Translations under genes and position numbers: made by a program
Assembly (NCBI GenBank): GCA_010909165.1
Contig: MU008151.1
Coordinates: 186,001-250,000, forward strand
Source: Anthoceros angustus
Lineage: Eukaryota > Streptophyta > Anthocerotopsida > Anthocerotales > Anthocerotaceae
Direction: 5' to 3'
DNA: 64,000 bases
Shown here: in pieces, positions 1 to 11,068 of the stretch
Layout: every line of letters begins with the position of its first letter
Numbering within the stretch: the stretch's first letter is position 1
The notes under the pieces: generated by a model
Seen by the model: only the letters and a program-made list of their open reading frames with translations
What the model was told of the DNA's origin: nothing
Databases searched by the model: none

Positions 1-639
1 ACTCCACCATTGAGTCATGGGTGAGCCGACACATGCCATAACCATTACCATCATGATCGCAAAGGATCTTCATGGCTTGGCTATCTATTGGAGTTTTTCC
101 TTAGTGAGTTATTTATACTCATATTTACTTATATTTATTATTTTATTTCATACTTACGATATATTTTATACCCTATTTATCATCATGTGGATGAGTTAGA
201 TTTCACAAATTTGAAGAATTAAAATGAAAATACCAAAGTATGTTTTATTACTAAATATTTTAAAGAGATATATGTGATACGAGCAAACTAGAACTTTAAT
301 GGGCTCACGTTTTGGACTTATTATATTATGCTTCCTTTCTACTAAGAAAAACTAGGTTAAAAATGTTTCATATATCATATTTGCTTCTTACTAGAGAAAA
401 AATATTTTATTCTTTAAAATATCATGCTTTATCGGTGAATTGAATTATACTATATTCAATTACAATACTAAAATTTCTAACAATAAGGTATTGTTGAAAT
501 AGGGTAGAAAAATGAAAAGGAAAAAGAGGCAAAAAGTTAATTAGTCACTGCCCTATTTAGAAGATGCATATGTTACATGCTTTATGCAATCTCCTATTAG
601 AAAGGAATTGCTACAACCACTAATGTAGAATTACCTAGA
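1..639. other. AT-rich intergenic DNA, no gene seen
   Basis: The first 640 bases are AT-rich with no convincing coding frame. A 60-residue open frame near the start is probably chance. The composition resembles the AT-rich LTR-like stretches at 33.4-34.9 kb, so this may be flanking sequence of a decayed retroelement. Confidence 0.5.
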
Positions 640-1010
640 GAGGACTCTTAATAATGAGTGGTCTATAAGAATCCCCTGAGTTAGTAGCTGCTTAGTTAAG
701 GAAGAACTGCCTAGAGAGGACTCTTAAATGATCAGTGGTCTGTAAGAATCCTCTGAGTTAGTAGCTACTTAGTTAAGGCGAGCTTGCGGGATATATAAGG
801 GCGAGAGCAAGGGCTTTGAAGAATGATGAGTATATCATCATCATTTAGTTCTTAGTTAAGGAAGAACTGCCTAGAGAGGACTCTTAATGATCAGTGGTCT
901 GTAAGAATCCTCTGAGTTAGTAGCTACTTAGTTAAGGCGAGCTTGCGGGATATATAAGGGCGAGAGCAAGGGCTTTGAAGAATGATGAATATATCATCAT
1001 CATTTAGTTC
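634..1010. repeat. Tandem duplication of an LTR-like promoter segment
   Basis: A segment beginning cctagagaggactctta occurs at 634, 710 and 870. The latter two copies are about 160 and 141 bp and nearly identical. Each of these two carries a TATA-like gatatataagg followed by gagagcaagggctttga. A related sequence (cctagagag, gcgagctt, aataaagagcag) recurs at 34.39-34.7 kb, which suggests this is part of a Ty1/copia-type LTR whose promoter part was tandemly duplicated. No matching partner LTR is visible in the window, so the element is not complete here. Confidence 0.55.
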
Positions 1011-1149
1011 ATGATGCGCCGCAAGCTTTGTGTTGAGAGATTTGTGGAGTCTAGCTAGTGAGCAAGCCCTTGAGTCAAGGGCAATAGCCAGTTGGGCATA
1101 GATAGACAAACTCAAGTATGTATTCTTTGAATAAAGAGCAGTACCTCGA

Positions 1150-1475
1150 AGAGGTGGCCTGCGAATGTCCGTGGACGGCAGGCTACTTAAAGCCCAAGCT
1201 ACTTAAAGCCTAGTGTTGCCTCTGTGGACGGCAGGCTACTTAAAGCCCAAGCTACTTAAAGCCTAGTGTTGCCTTTGTGGAAAGCCCAGGCTACTTAAAG
1301 CCTAGTGTTGCCTATGTGGAAAGCCCAGGCTACTTAAAGCCTAGTGTTGCCTCTGTGGACGGCCTCTTCGAGCCTGCGAGTGTCCGTGGACGGCAGGCTA
1401 CTTAAAGCCTAGAGGCAAGGCAGGCTACTTAAAGCCTAGTGTTGCCTCTTTGGACAGCCTCTTGGAGCCTAGTGT
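1150..1475. repeat. Minisatellite with 'ctacttaaagcc' units
   Basis: The phrase ggctacttaaagcc followed by tagtgttgcctctgtgg is repeated about seven times with irregular spacing of 25-60 bp. It lies directly downstream of the LTR-like segment with its aataaagagcag motif, so it may be an expanded LTR tail. No coding content is seen. Confidence 0.6.
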
Positions 1476-1499
1476 TGTTGCGTATTGAGGTTGAAAGCA

Positions 1500-1692
1500 C
1501 CAAGAATTGTGTAAGTCTCTTGTCGAATGAATTGACGAGGTCCTTGTGGAGTGAATTGGTGAAGTCCTAGAATGCTGATGCTTAATGAATTGGCGAGGTC
1601 TTTGTGGAGTGAATTGGCGAAGTCCTAGAATGCTGATGCTTAATGAATTGGCAAGGTCCTTGTGGAGTGAATTGGCGAAGTCCTAGAATGCT
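1500..1692. repeat. Three tandem ~63-bp units
   Basis: Units of the form gaattggcgaggtc, ttgtggagtgaattggcgaag, tcctagaatgctgatgctt are repeated three times with few differences. They follow the previous minisatellite and precede a purine/AT stretch ending near 1850. Noncoding. Confidence 0.65.
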
Positions 1693-2175
1693 GATGCTTC
1701 CTTACTGGCTGCGTAGTGAGAGGCCGTAGTGAAGGGCTTTACTCTAACCAGGATGGATAGATAATTATGAGAGAGATCTCATCGAGAACACCACACATCT
1801 CACAGGTAGCCACAGAAGGGCACAGCTAGCAGCTAGCACACCGAAACACATTTTTTGGAGCTTATGTGTTTGAGTGTCGGAGGCCAAAGCCGGCTTCATC
1901 GAACTAGTTTCACTTGCACGGATTTCTTGCATACATCTCCGCCCGGCGAGAAATGTAACATAGTAATGTACAAACTCCTTCCACGGAGGTTGGAAAAAAA
2001 TCTGGCCACAACCGCCACCACTTTTTACATTCTAACTCAATTCTTGTCGCCAATGACAAGAGGTGGATACCATGGCCCAACAACGGCACCTTCAGAGCCT
2101 CAATGAAGCTCACAGAAGCTCTATAATCATATGGTACAAAATCGCGAACCAACCAGCCCTGTTCTCCAAGACGAC

Positions 2176-5100
2176 TTAGGGCTTGGCCTTGTCATCCTTT
2201 CCATAAGTCGGTGTGAACTGATTAGAGGATGGTGAATACCCTGAACCTGGGGTTGACGGTGAGTATCCGCCCGTAGTGGGGCTGCAATTTCCAACGCAAA
2301 CAAGAGTGAGAACTTTAAGTGATCTTCACAAACCACACAAAGAACTGCACCTTCAAACTGAACTATCCCTGAAAACTGTAAAACCCCAAGTCATACCTGT
2401 ACGGATGTTGCGCTGTCGGGCTATAACCAAGAGTGGATGGCGAGTACGAGGGACTGCACAAAAGAAAGGTTTTCAGTTTACTACTATCACGCAGAACATG
2501 TCTCAAAAGACGGACAGAAGCACAAAGTACAGTTCAAACTGATGGTTTGCAGACCTGGTAGGTGTCAGAGATGGAGCAGCCGGGCTGTAAGACGGGCTGG
2601 TGGGTGAGTAAGAGGGAGATGTTGGAGAATATGAAGGAGACGTCGGACTGCACACAGCAACGTAATATTAGGTTACTGGGACGAATCCACCGGTGATGAC
2701 CAACAACTTAACATTGCTGCTTGGAGATGAGTAAACAACTCATACCTGTAACTTGGTGAAGTGGGACTATACGCCGGGCTTGATGGTGAATATCTGGGAC
2801 TGCTTGGGGAGTAGACCGGGGAAGCAGGACTGTACCCAGGTGATGTTGGACTGTAACTTGGTGAGGTTGGACTGTAGCCAGGGGAAGTTGGACTGTAACT
2901 GTAGGCTGGAGAGGTCGGACTGTAGGTGGGCGACGTAGGACTATACGCTGGAGAGGTTGGGCTGTAACTCGGTGAGGTGGGACTATACGCAGGAGAACTT
3001 GGGCTATAACTTGGTGACGTGGGACTGTAACTCGGGGAGGTTGGGGAGTAAGACGGGCTTGTTGGAGAATAGGCTGGAGAAGTTGGACTGTACCTCGGGG
3101 ATGTAGGACTGTAAGACGGGGAAGTGGGACTGTAGGTGGGGGAAGTGGGACTGTACGAAGGAGAGGTGGGACTGTACGAAGGAGAGGTAGGGCTATAACC
3201 AGGAGATGTGGGACTGTAGCCTGGAGAAGTGGGACTGTAACCAGGAGAAGTAGGACTATACCCAGGGGAGGTTGGACTGTAGCCAGGGGAAGCTGGACTG
3301 TATCCAGGGCTTTGAGGGGAGAACTGCATGCCAGAAACATAAGGTGAAAACTGAGCATCAGAGTGGGGTGAGGAGCGAATGCCGGGACTCAGCAGATAGC
3401 TTGGGGACATCGTAATATCATGGTGAGGTGTGCCAATCATTGGTGACCGCACAGGAGTCATGCTGAACTCCAGACCCTCTAGGTAGCTTGGCAGTTGCAA
3501 CTCAATGGCATGCTGCAACATGTTCTCCTTGAGCAGTAGACCAAAATCACCTGTCCCAATGGGTGCTAACTGCCCAAGCATGATATTTTCTGTCACGCCC
3601 CTGAGCTGGTCAGACTCCGCATAAACTGCAGCATCCAGCAGAATGTCCACTGTCTCCTCAAAAGAACATCGCATCATCGGACCTGTGTCATTGCGGTTGA
3701 TACCATGCCTTGTGATTGCCATAAGATGGCCACGGTAGGTCATGATGTCACACAATATAGCCAAATGCCGGTAGTTGACATAAGATCCATCAAAAGATAT
3801 GACGTCTCTAAGCTCTTTCAACAGAGCTTGCCGTACAGCCTCAATGCCGAGAACTTCAATCACCTCAATGAGATGATTGCTTGTGGTCCTGGTGGAATCA
3901 ACATCCTCATGACACATAACAGCTAACATGTTCACCCCCTCTGTATCCAGCATCCATTCCGTTTCTGGCTTGAATCCCTGAATTTCATCAAACTTGTTCT
4001 TTTTTGTCTCCCTAATGAAAACTTTCCTGATATCAGGGATGCCACGGAGAGCCATTTCTGTGAGCATGTTGCTTTCGATCTTCTTGAGGAAGACATCATC
4101 CTCACTTCGCTCTGGTGTTTCACCCTTAGGTGCTTCATCATTCATTATCCTGATTCGTAGAATCAGCTTTTCCGCATTGTCATCATTGAAGATACAGGCC
4201 AGATCGTCGTCAAACTCTATGTTGATCTTCTCTGCAATATCAGCCATGCTTAGTTTCTTGTCCACCATCATCTCCCTGTTTAATTGAACCCTAAGGAGCC
4301 ATGGCGATATCTTCTCAGGTGCCACATCCTCATCTGGCATTTCATAGTACGAGCGGACAAATTCAATGTCCTCATCAATTATGGTGCTCATTGGGTCTGG
4401 ATCATACCAGATCTCAGTGGCCTGTGTCACACTACGCAAGGTTGTGTACTCAAGAGCACACTGCACATTCTTAGCTTTCTCTTTTTCCTTATTTACTTCA
4501 GGCCTCAAATATACAGACAAAGAAGGAGTCTTGGTCTTCTTTGCAACATTTATAATCTCTCTCAACCTTGGCACTCCCAGGGTAACATTCTTTGCACTAA
4601 CACCAGCATAGTGAAAAGTATTCAGAGTCATTTGCGTCGCTGGCTCACCAATCGACTGAGCAGCAACACAACCAATCATCTCTCCGGGAGCAACCAGCGA
4701 CTGCAGAAAGCGCGCTTCTATCTCTCCAATAACCCACTCAAACGCTTCTTTAGTCAACCTCCACTCCTTCAACACTCGCTTGCTAGCTAACGTACTCCTT
4801 AGCAAGCAATTAAAAAACAAGGTGGAATTCTTCTGAGCCTCTGTACTGATTGCATCATCCCCTGAAACCACCTTCAACCGTTCTTGAAGCTTGTCAACAG
4901 CTTCCACAATTTCCATAGGATGCATATCTGATGGCTTTTTAAAATCCACCTTAAAAATCTTTTGGGCATTCCAAAGCAAACGCTTGAGATTCACAGGAAG
5001 TGGCCACATAGAATCCCCAGAAGGAGCAATCTCCAATCCAAGCTGTCTTCGGTCTGTCAACAGTTTTTGAACTTCAGCTTCAAAGACATTACGAAACTCT

Positions 5101-8100
5101 GGTATTGTCTTGATATCTTCTGCAGCCTCGGATGACATGTAGTCAGGGTTCCACGAGTCACTGTCCATCTCAAACTTGTAGACTCTGTCAAACTCTTTCA
5201 TCTTCATCTTCATAGAATCGAGCTTCTGAGATTCAATCCACACTGAATCCATACCATCTTCCCCATAAAGAAATTGTATGACATCACCCAGCGAATTCCT
5301 CACTGTTCCATCATACTTCACCATAACATCCTCCATGGCCTTTACTAGGCGCCTTTGGATGTATCCGGTCTCCGAAGTTTTCACTGCAGTGTCAATAAGA
5401 CCCTCCCTTCCTCCCATGGCATGGAAAAAGAATTCCTGGGGTGTCAGCCCTCTCAAGTAAGAATTCTCCACAAAACCACGACTCTCTGGACCGTAGTCAT
5501 CCTTTGTGAAATGTGGAAGGGTCCTGTCCACAAACCCATATGGTATCCGTTTCCCTTCCACATTTTGTTGCCCCACACAGGCAATCATTTGAGATATGTT
5601 AATGAAGGAACCCTTTGAACCTGCTGTCACCATAGCTTTGACGTTATTGCTCTCTGACAAGCTACGCTGAGCACTATTACCAGCTTCATCACGAGCCTTA
5701 TTGAGCACCTGCAGAAAAGCTTGTTCACTTAGTGCTGACGAACAATACAAAAGTGCAAAGAATAGAGACATTGTCTTGAAAGGATGCCAATTTCTCACCT
5801 GATTCACACGATTTTCAAAGGACTCCATCATTGAACGACCAGGCTGGGCTTCCAGCTGCTTTTCCTGTGCCTGCTTAATGAGCTCCTTCACTTCATTTTT
5901 GGCCTTTGCAATGGTCTCATTGATCTTCTCCATAGTGGAAGAATCTGCAATCGTATCTCCAATGCCAATGCTGAATCCTTGCTGCAATAGCCAGTAGTTT
6001 ACCAACCACTGTGTATGACCTAAAAACTTCCGAGCTGCATCTGGCCCCACTTCCTCCCTGATACGTGACAAAATGCGCACTTGATGACAGAGACTCAACC
6101 CGTGTACACATAAAACCAATGCAATAAGCAGGATAGGATTGAGAAGAGCGTCAAACTCACCAGATTACATGAATCAAACTTCCAGTGGATGTACCGAGGG
6201 TCTTCTTACAGAGAATGCCTGCCAAAAGCTCTCCCCTTTCAATTCGAACAATGGTGTCACCTACAGATATATCTCCAACCTCTGCGTCTGGATGCCACTG
6301 TGCCTGTCTCATGAGGTTTATCTGCTTTGGGATAATTAGCCCAAAAACCTGTTTCCCCGTCCACAAGGGTTTGGGCTTCAGAATAGTGGGAATTGGGATC
6401 TTGCCATCAAAATCTTCCCACCACATCAGAATATTCATGAAGATATCCTGGAAAACACACCGAGAGTTAATGTGAGCTGAGTAAAAGAGTCTTGAAAGCA
6501 CATATGAGCAAACCCCGGAAACTCAAGATTCACCTTCTCAATAAAGGTATCTCTTTTGGTGATCTTTCGACATCCTAATAGTGTGTCCTGCACAATCCCA
6601 ATGACTGGCCTGTTCGACTGTGGGGATACAATGCACTTAGGCACCATCATCAACTCTAGAACCTCTGCCCGAGTCTCAAATGATTGAGGGACATGCATAT
6701 TCATCTCATCCCCGTCAAAATCAGCATTATATGGGGATGTAACAGAAAGATTGAGCCGGAAGGTCGAATAAGGCATGATGAGTATCTTATGACCCATGAT
6801 GGACATTTTATGGAGACTGGGCTGACGGTTGAAGAGCACAAGGTCACCATCCTGTAGATGCCTCTCAACCTTGTAACCCAGCTCTAAATGACGATCACTG
6901 CTCTTTTTGAGAAACCGGAGGTCAAGGCGTTGCCCGTCCTCTCGAATAATATACTTTGCCCCAGTCTTCCCAGGAGGGGGATGAGGACCATATTCAACAA
7001 GCTCCTTCAACCTGGCAAGAACATCACAACATGTGAGAAATCCCAGTCGCATTACACCTAGCAAACGTGCATAGCGTAGAAGAAGCTGTTACCTCTCCAT
7101 GTTGTAGGGTGTCACAGTCTCTGGATACGTCAAATTGAGGGCAATACTCCATGGAACTCCAAGCTCATCAATGTTGATATTTGGGTCAGGAGTAATGACT
7201 GTTCGGGCTGAGAAGTCAACCCTTTTCCCCATTAGATTACCTCTGATGCGGCCTTCTTTTGCTTTCAGTCTTTGACAAATGGATTTGATGGGCCTCCCAG
7301 ATCTTTGGGTGGCCTGCAGGAACAGAGCTTGCCATGATATCAACCATACGACAGAACTTGGCAAAGCTACTCAAGTAGTCAAAACTCAGTTGCACTATTC
7401 CTCAATTTGAAAGACATACCCGTGGTTGGCCAGGCAAGTCATTGTCAAAGTAAGTTGCAATGTGAAACTGCAGCAGCTGGGCAAACTCGTTAATGATATG
7501 AGTGGGAGCCCCATTCTGCTCTTGCTTTTTGAGGTTGTTGTTATGACGAATGATCATGGCCAGTTGGTGAGTCAGATCATCCTAGGAAAAACCACGACAA
7601 AAATCAGCAGCACGCTTCAGATTCCTCCACATCCAGACACCGAAGTCAAGAAAACAGCTAACGTACGTTACGCTCAGAAGCCTAACCTCACTTCTTGCAG
7701 AGCTGTCCATCATGACAGACGGCCTCACAGGAGGTGGCGGGATTGGCAACACTTGCAGAATCAACCAATCGGGCCGGGCATACTTAGGGTTCAGACCAAG
7801 CAACATGCAGTCCTCATCGGTAATCCGCTTCAGAATGCTCAGCACCTGCTCGACAGAGCCCAACGCATTAGCACCCTGCCGTTCCCTCTAGCTTCCACGA
7901 ACCACTCCAACAAAATCATCAAGCACCTTCTCGGCACTGAGATGCGATTTCCTCTCAGCCGGCTCCGGCATGTACTGGTCCTGGTCCTGGTCGTTCTTCC
8001 TTTTGCTGGGCTTAAACTCCGCCACAATTTTCATCCCATCAATGCTAATCTTAGGCTGCTGCGCCCCACAACCCCCATGTCGCTTCTTTTTCTCTGTATC

Positions 8101-8788
8101 ATCCGCACCCAGCTCCTCCTCATTCTCGTCCCCCCCCTCGCACTTGGTCTTGGTCTTACAGCAATCCAAAACCCGTTTCATCCTCTGCTTCGGGTTCCGA
8201 ATCTTTTTGGCCAGCTTAAACCGGTGATCGTCCTGCCACACCCGACAAAACCCTGACCAGTCACTCCCCCAATACCTACTACTCCCTCACCCAAACCCTA
8301 AACCCAATTCCACACCCTACCTCGTTCGCGAGGCACCGCGAACAGTTGAAGCACACGCAGCGCAGTATCGAAAGCACGGTCTTCAAAAACCCAATATGAA
8401 ACATGGGCTTCGCCAGCTCCAGATGCCCGAAATGGCCAGGACACTCCGCCATACTCCCCGCACAGGTCTCGCACTTCACCTGCCGGTCAATTGTGCCTAG
8501 CTTGGGGTCGCTGAGCCCCCCAGCCTTGGCCTTCCCCCTGTCATAGGTCTCGCTGCTCTCAATTTTCACCACAGACATCTGACGCTGCAGGCATCCAAAT
8601 CACACCAGAACCCGACAGAAACAACAACACAACGTCAGTCCCGTCGACACCGCATCCCACCCCTGCCATTGCGCAAAGAGCCCAGCAGTCCACAGCATCC
8701 TCACAATTTCATCGGGACTAAGAATCCCGAACTGCACGCTTTGCACACGGGCAAGGTCCGCCGGCGAGAAGGAGAACCGCTGATCCAT
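2176..8788 (-). CDS. NRPB1: DNA-directed RNA polymerase II subunit 1 (largest subunit)
   Basis: This is the catalytic subunit of nuclear RNA polymerase II. Thirteen exons can be read on the minus strand: 8705-8788, 8321-8584, 7927-8232, 7687-7845, 7420-7581, 7093-7313, 6534-7011, 6161-6447, 5799-6057, 2746-5708, 2555-2647, 2397-2453 and 2176-2281. Every intron is GT-AG and 81-120 nt long. The exons sum to 5,439 nt, an open frame of 1,812 codons plus stop. The N-terminal zinc-binding cysteines (C66, C69, C76 with H79) are present, as is the Mg-binding NADFDGDEM motif (D496, D498, D500). The bridge-helix/trigger-loop region ([16 protein letters not shown]) is intact. The tail has about 35 YSPTSPS-like heptads from near residue 1540, ends in degenerate repeats spread over three small exons and closes with DDKAKP. 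No frameshift is needed. It sits head to head with the PEF gene. Confidence 0.97.
5709..5798 (-). other. Stop-free, frame-preserving 90-nt intron in NRPB1
   Basis: The boundaries are aatcag|gtgaga and ttctgcag|gtgctc. The 90 nt are divisible by three and contain no stop, so retention would add 30 residues between VNQ and VLNKARD. Other plant NRPB1 proteins join these two motifs directly, which identifies this as an intron and not coding sequence. Confidence 0.8.
8293..8305. promoter_or_regulatory. Telo-box in NRPB1 intron 2
   Basis: The plus strand reads aaaccctaaaccc inside intron 2 (8233-8320). Plant telo-boxes near gene 5' ends are associated with housekeeping and growth-linked expression. 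Function here is inferred from position only. Confidence 0.4.
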
Positions 8789-9301
8789 CTTCTTCGCCGC
8801 GTCGCGTTCCCGCGGCGGCGCCTAGCGGAAATGGACCGATCTGCCGCGCTCCTGTAATACTTAAACGTCACGTTTTCGTGTCACTGGAATACCGAGGCAA
8901 TTAATTAGGTTAAAACTTCACTCTTTCAGTTTATGTTTATTCGGTGCAAGAAGGGATATTAAACACCATCACATACATACATATATAGATGTCCCACACA
9001 TGATCGCCAAAGTATCATAGCCGTCCCCGAAAGAAGCCCCGGAATGTCATATGGATGGGATGTATGGTGGAGTATTGCACACGAGTACATGACATCCCAT
9101 CTCTATTGTACGTGACATCCCATCTCTAGCATAGAATAACGCGCCTCGTCTCCCCGTCTTTGCCATATACTTCCACAACGAGCTTGCTTGTTGCCGGAAT
9201 TGAACGCTGGGAGGGAGGAGCTGCTTCCGGAGGGAATTCTTTGCGCCGGAAGCTTTGTGCTGCGAATTGCGAGTGTGATCGATCCAGCAGGAAGCGAGAG
9301 C
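8789..9301. promoter_or_regulatory. Shared intergenic region between NRPB1 and PEF gene
   Basis: This 513-bp gap separates the two divergent start codons, so it must hold both promoters and 5' UTRs. A GC-rich stretch lies next to NRPB1 and an AT-rich stretch with catacatacatatat repeats lies at 8970-8990. A near-duplicate catgacatcccatctctat/gtgacatcccatctcta pair occurs at 9088-9127. No specific factor site can be assigned with confidence. Confidence 0.45.
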
Positions 9302-10395
9302 ATGTCGTCCGATCCAGGGCTGACGCACGGGGCGCCGCCCACGGCACCGCCACAGCCATGGCCATCGGCGGCGTCGGGGTACGGGCAGCCGGGAGGCTAT
9401 ACAGGAGCAGCTCCGCCGGGGGGCTACGGGGCGGCGGGATACGATCCTGCGGCGGTCTATGGAGGATACGGGTCACCGGCATCTACGGGGGCCTATGGAG
9501 CTCAGACGGGGCCTCCGCGGTACGGGCAGCAGCAAGGGGCGGGCTACGGGCCGCCTGCTGGAGCTCCTCCGGCTCCCAGCGGGTATGGCCAGCCGGGGAC
9601 GGCATCCTACACGCAGGCCTCGGCTCCGCCTTACGCGGCTCCGGGGCCGGGGTACGGCCAGGCTCCGCCTGCTCCGCCTCCGCAGTACCCCGCCGGTATG
9701 GCCAGCCGCAGCCGCAGCAGGGGTATGGCGCGCAGCTAGGGTATGGCGGGCAAGGTCAGGGGCAGGGGCAAGGGCAGGGACAGCAGCAGCAGCCGTGGCT
9801 CCAGCCGCAGCAGTCTTTCGGTTACGGGGGATACGGGCAGCAGCCGGGTTACGGGTACGGGGTGGCGGAGCTCTTTCCTCCGGGGACGGACCCCGAGGTG
9901 ATCCGGATGTTCCAGCAGGCGGATCGGGACGGCAGCGGGCAGGTGGACGATGTGGAGCTGCAGAAGGTGCTGTCGGCGGCGCATCCCTTCAGCTTGCGGA
10001 CGGTTCATTTGCTGATAAACTTCTTCTCGGCCACCTGCTCGCTCAAGATCAAGCCTGTGGAGTTCGCTAATTTGTGGAAGAGCTTGAGGGACTGGAGAAA
10101 GATCTTTGACGAGCACGACCTGGACCGGAGCGGCAGGATGGATGTGAAGGAGCTCGGGAAAGCGCTGCTAAGCATGGGGTGTGCCGTGTCCGCGCCTTTG
10201 TTGAAGGTTCTTGTCACCAGATACGACCGGACCGGGCTTGCTAAGTCTATCGACTATGACAATTTTGTGGAGTGTTCCCTTGTTGTCAAGGGCCTGACTG
10301 ATAAGTTTAAGGAGAAGGATGTTCGGTTTCAGGGATCGGCGACTCTCACGTACGAGGAGTTCATGCTCATGGTGTTGCCGTTTGTGACAGCTTGA
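9302..10395 (+). CDS. Penta-EF-hand calcium-binding protein with Gly/Tyr/Pro-rich N-terminus (one frameshift)
   Basis: The protein starts MSSDPGLTHG and has a long disordered N-terminal part rich in GYG, PP and Q repeats. A C-terminal PEF domain follows, related to plant CML49/CML50 and animal ALG-2/sorcin. The first EF loop is DRDGSGQVDDVE (about residue 208), with all canonical acidic positions. A second, DLDRSGRMDVKE, begins near residue 273. The GLTDKFKEKD segment and the final YEEFMLMVLPF strand/helix are typical of the family. It is intronless. The reading frame changes once near 9690, within ccgccgg: restoring one base gives 365 codons including stop, so a single-base deletion or consensus error is likely. 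The likely role is calcium-dependent membrane or protein binding. Head-to-head with NRPB1. Confidence 0.85.
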
Positions 10396-10844
10396 ATCGT
10401 GGCCGCCCTTGTTGCTCGCCACCTTCCTTTGTTATCTGGAAGGAATTTGCTCTGATTGTTCATAAAACATACCGTCTGTAGCCTATCCAATAAATCCTCT
10501 CCAGCTGTGATGTGGTAACATCGGTACCAGGTAGTAGGCCTCTGCTGGTTCTCGTAACTGTAGATATTGTGCCCACTTGTCTCATGTTCTTGAAAATTTA
10601 AATGTAATCTGAGGGTGAGATAGGATCTCATCGGCTAGTCTGTGCGATCATTTTGGCTGGGGTCAGGTTAATGAGTCCATCTCCTGTTTCAATTTTGTGC
10701 TCTTGAAGAATCATCTCCTGTTTCAATTTTGTGCTCTTGAAGAATTTAGCTGTCTGGAATATGAGAGAATTAAAGAATTTAGCAGTATGGAACATGAGAG
10801 AATTGGCAATGTCTTTAAGAACCTAAGATCTTATTTATGTTATA
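10396..10844. other. 3' flank of PEF gene with a short direct repeat
   Basis: It holds the 3' UTR and downstream DNA. The phrase catctcctgtttcaatttt, gtgctcttgaagaat is repeated back to back at about 10678-10744. A second pair, tgagagaatt, follows at 10760-10803. No gene seen. Confidence 0.5.
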
Positions 10845-11063
10845 TACACTATATAGAGTATATGGAGATGATCACATAGTATATAGAGGTGATCACAGAG
10901 TATATGGAGATGATCACATAGTATATAGAGGTGATCACAGAGTATATGGAGGTGATCACAGAGTATATAGAGGTGATTATACAGAGTATACAGAGGTAAT
11001 GACAGCATATATAGAGGTAATCACAGAGTATAAAGAGATGACCACAAAATATGTGAAGTGATT
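10845..11063. repeat. 21-bp minisatellite (gatcacagagtatatggag)
   Basis: About ten units of the form gatcacagagtatatagaggt or gatcacatagtatatggag run from 10850 to 11055. Related units continue at 19239-19290. The two parts are one array split by the LTR retrotransposon, whose target duplication acaga is part of the array motif. Confidence 0.85.
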
Positions 11064-11068
11064 ACAGA
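11064..11068. repeat. Target-site duplication, left copy
   Basis: The five bases acaga directly precede the TG of the left LTR and are repeated after the CA of the right LTR at 19239-19243. Confidence 0.8.

Noticed and set aside
2708-3358. Long open frame on the minus strand in a second frame across the NRPB1 tail
   Set aside because: It is the shifted frame of the repetitive CTD; the heptad frame is the real one.
9694-9766. Short intron to explain the PEF frame change
   Set aside because: Candidate cag acceptors are all in the wrong phase and the intervals are shorter than the other introns here.
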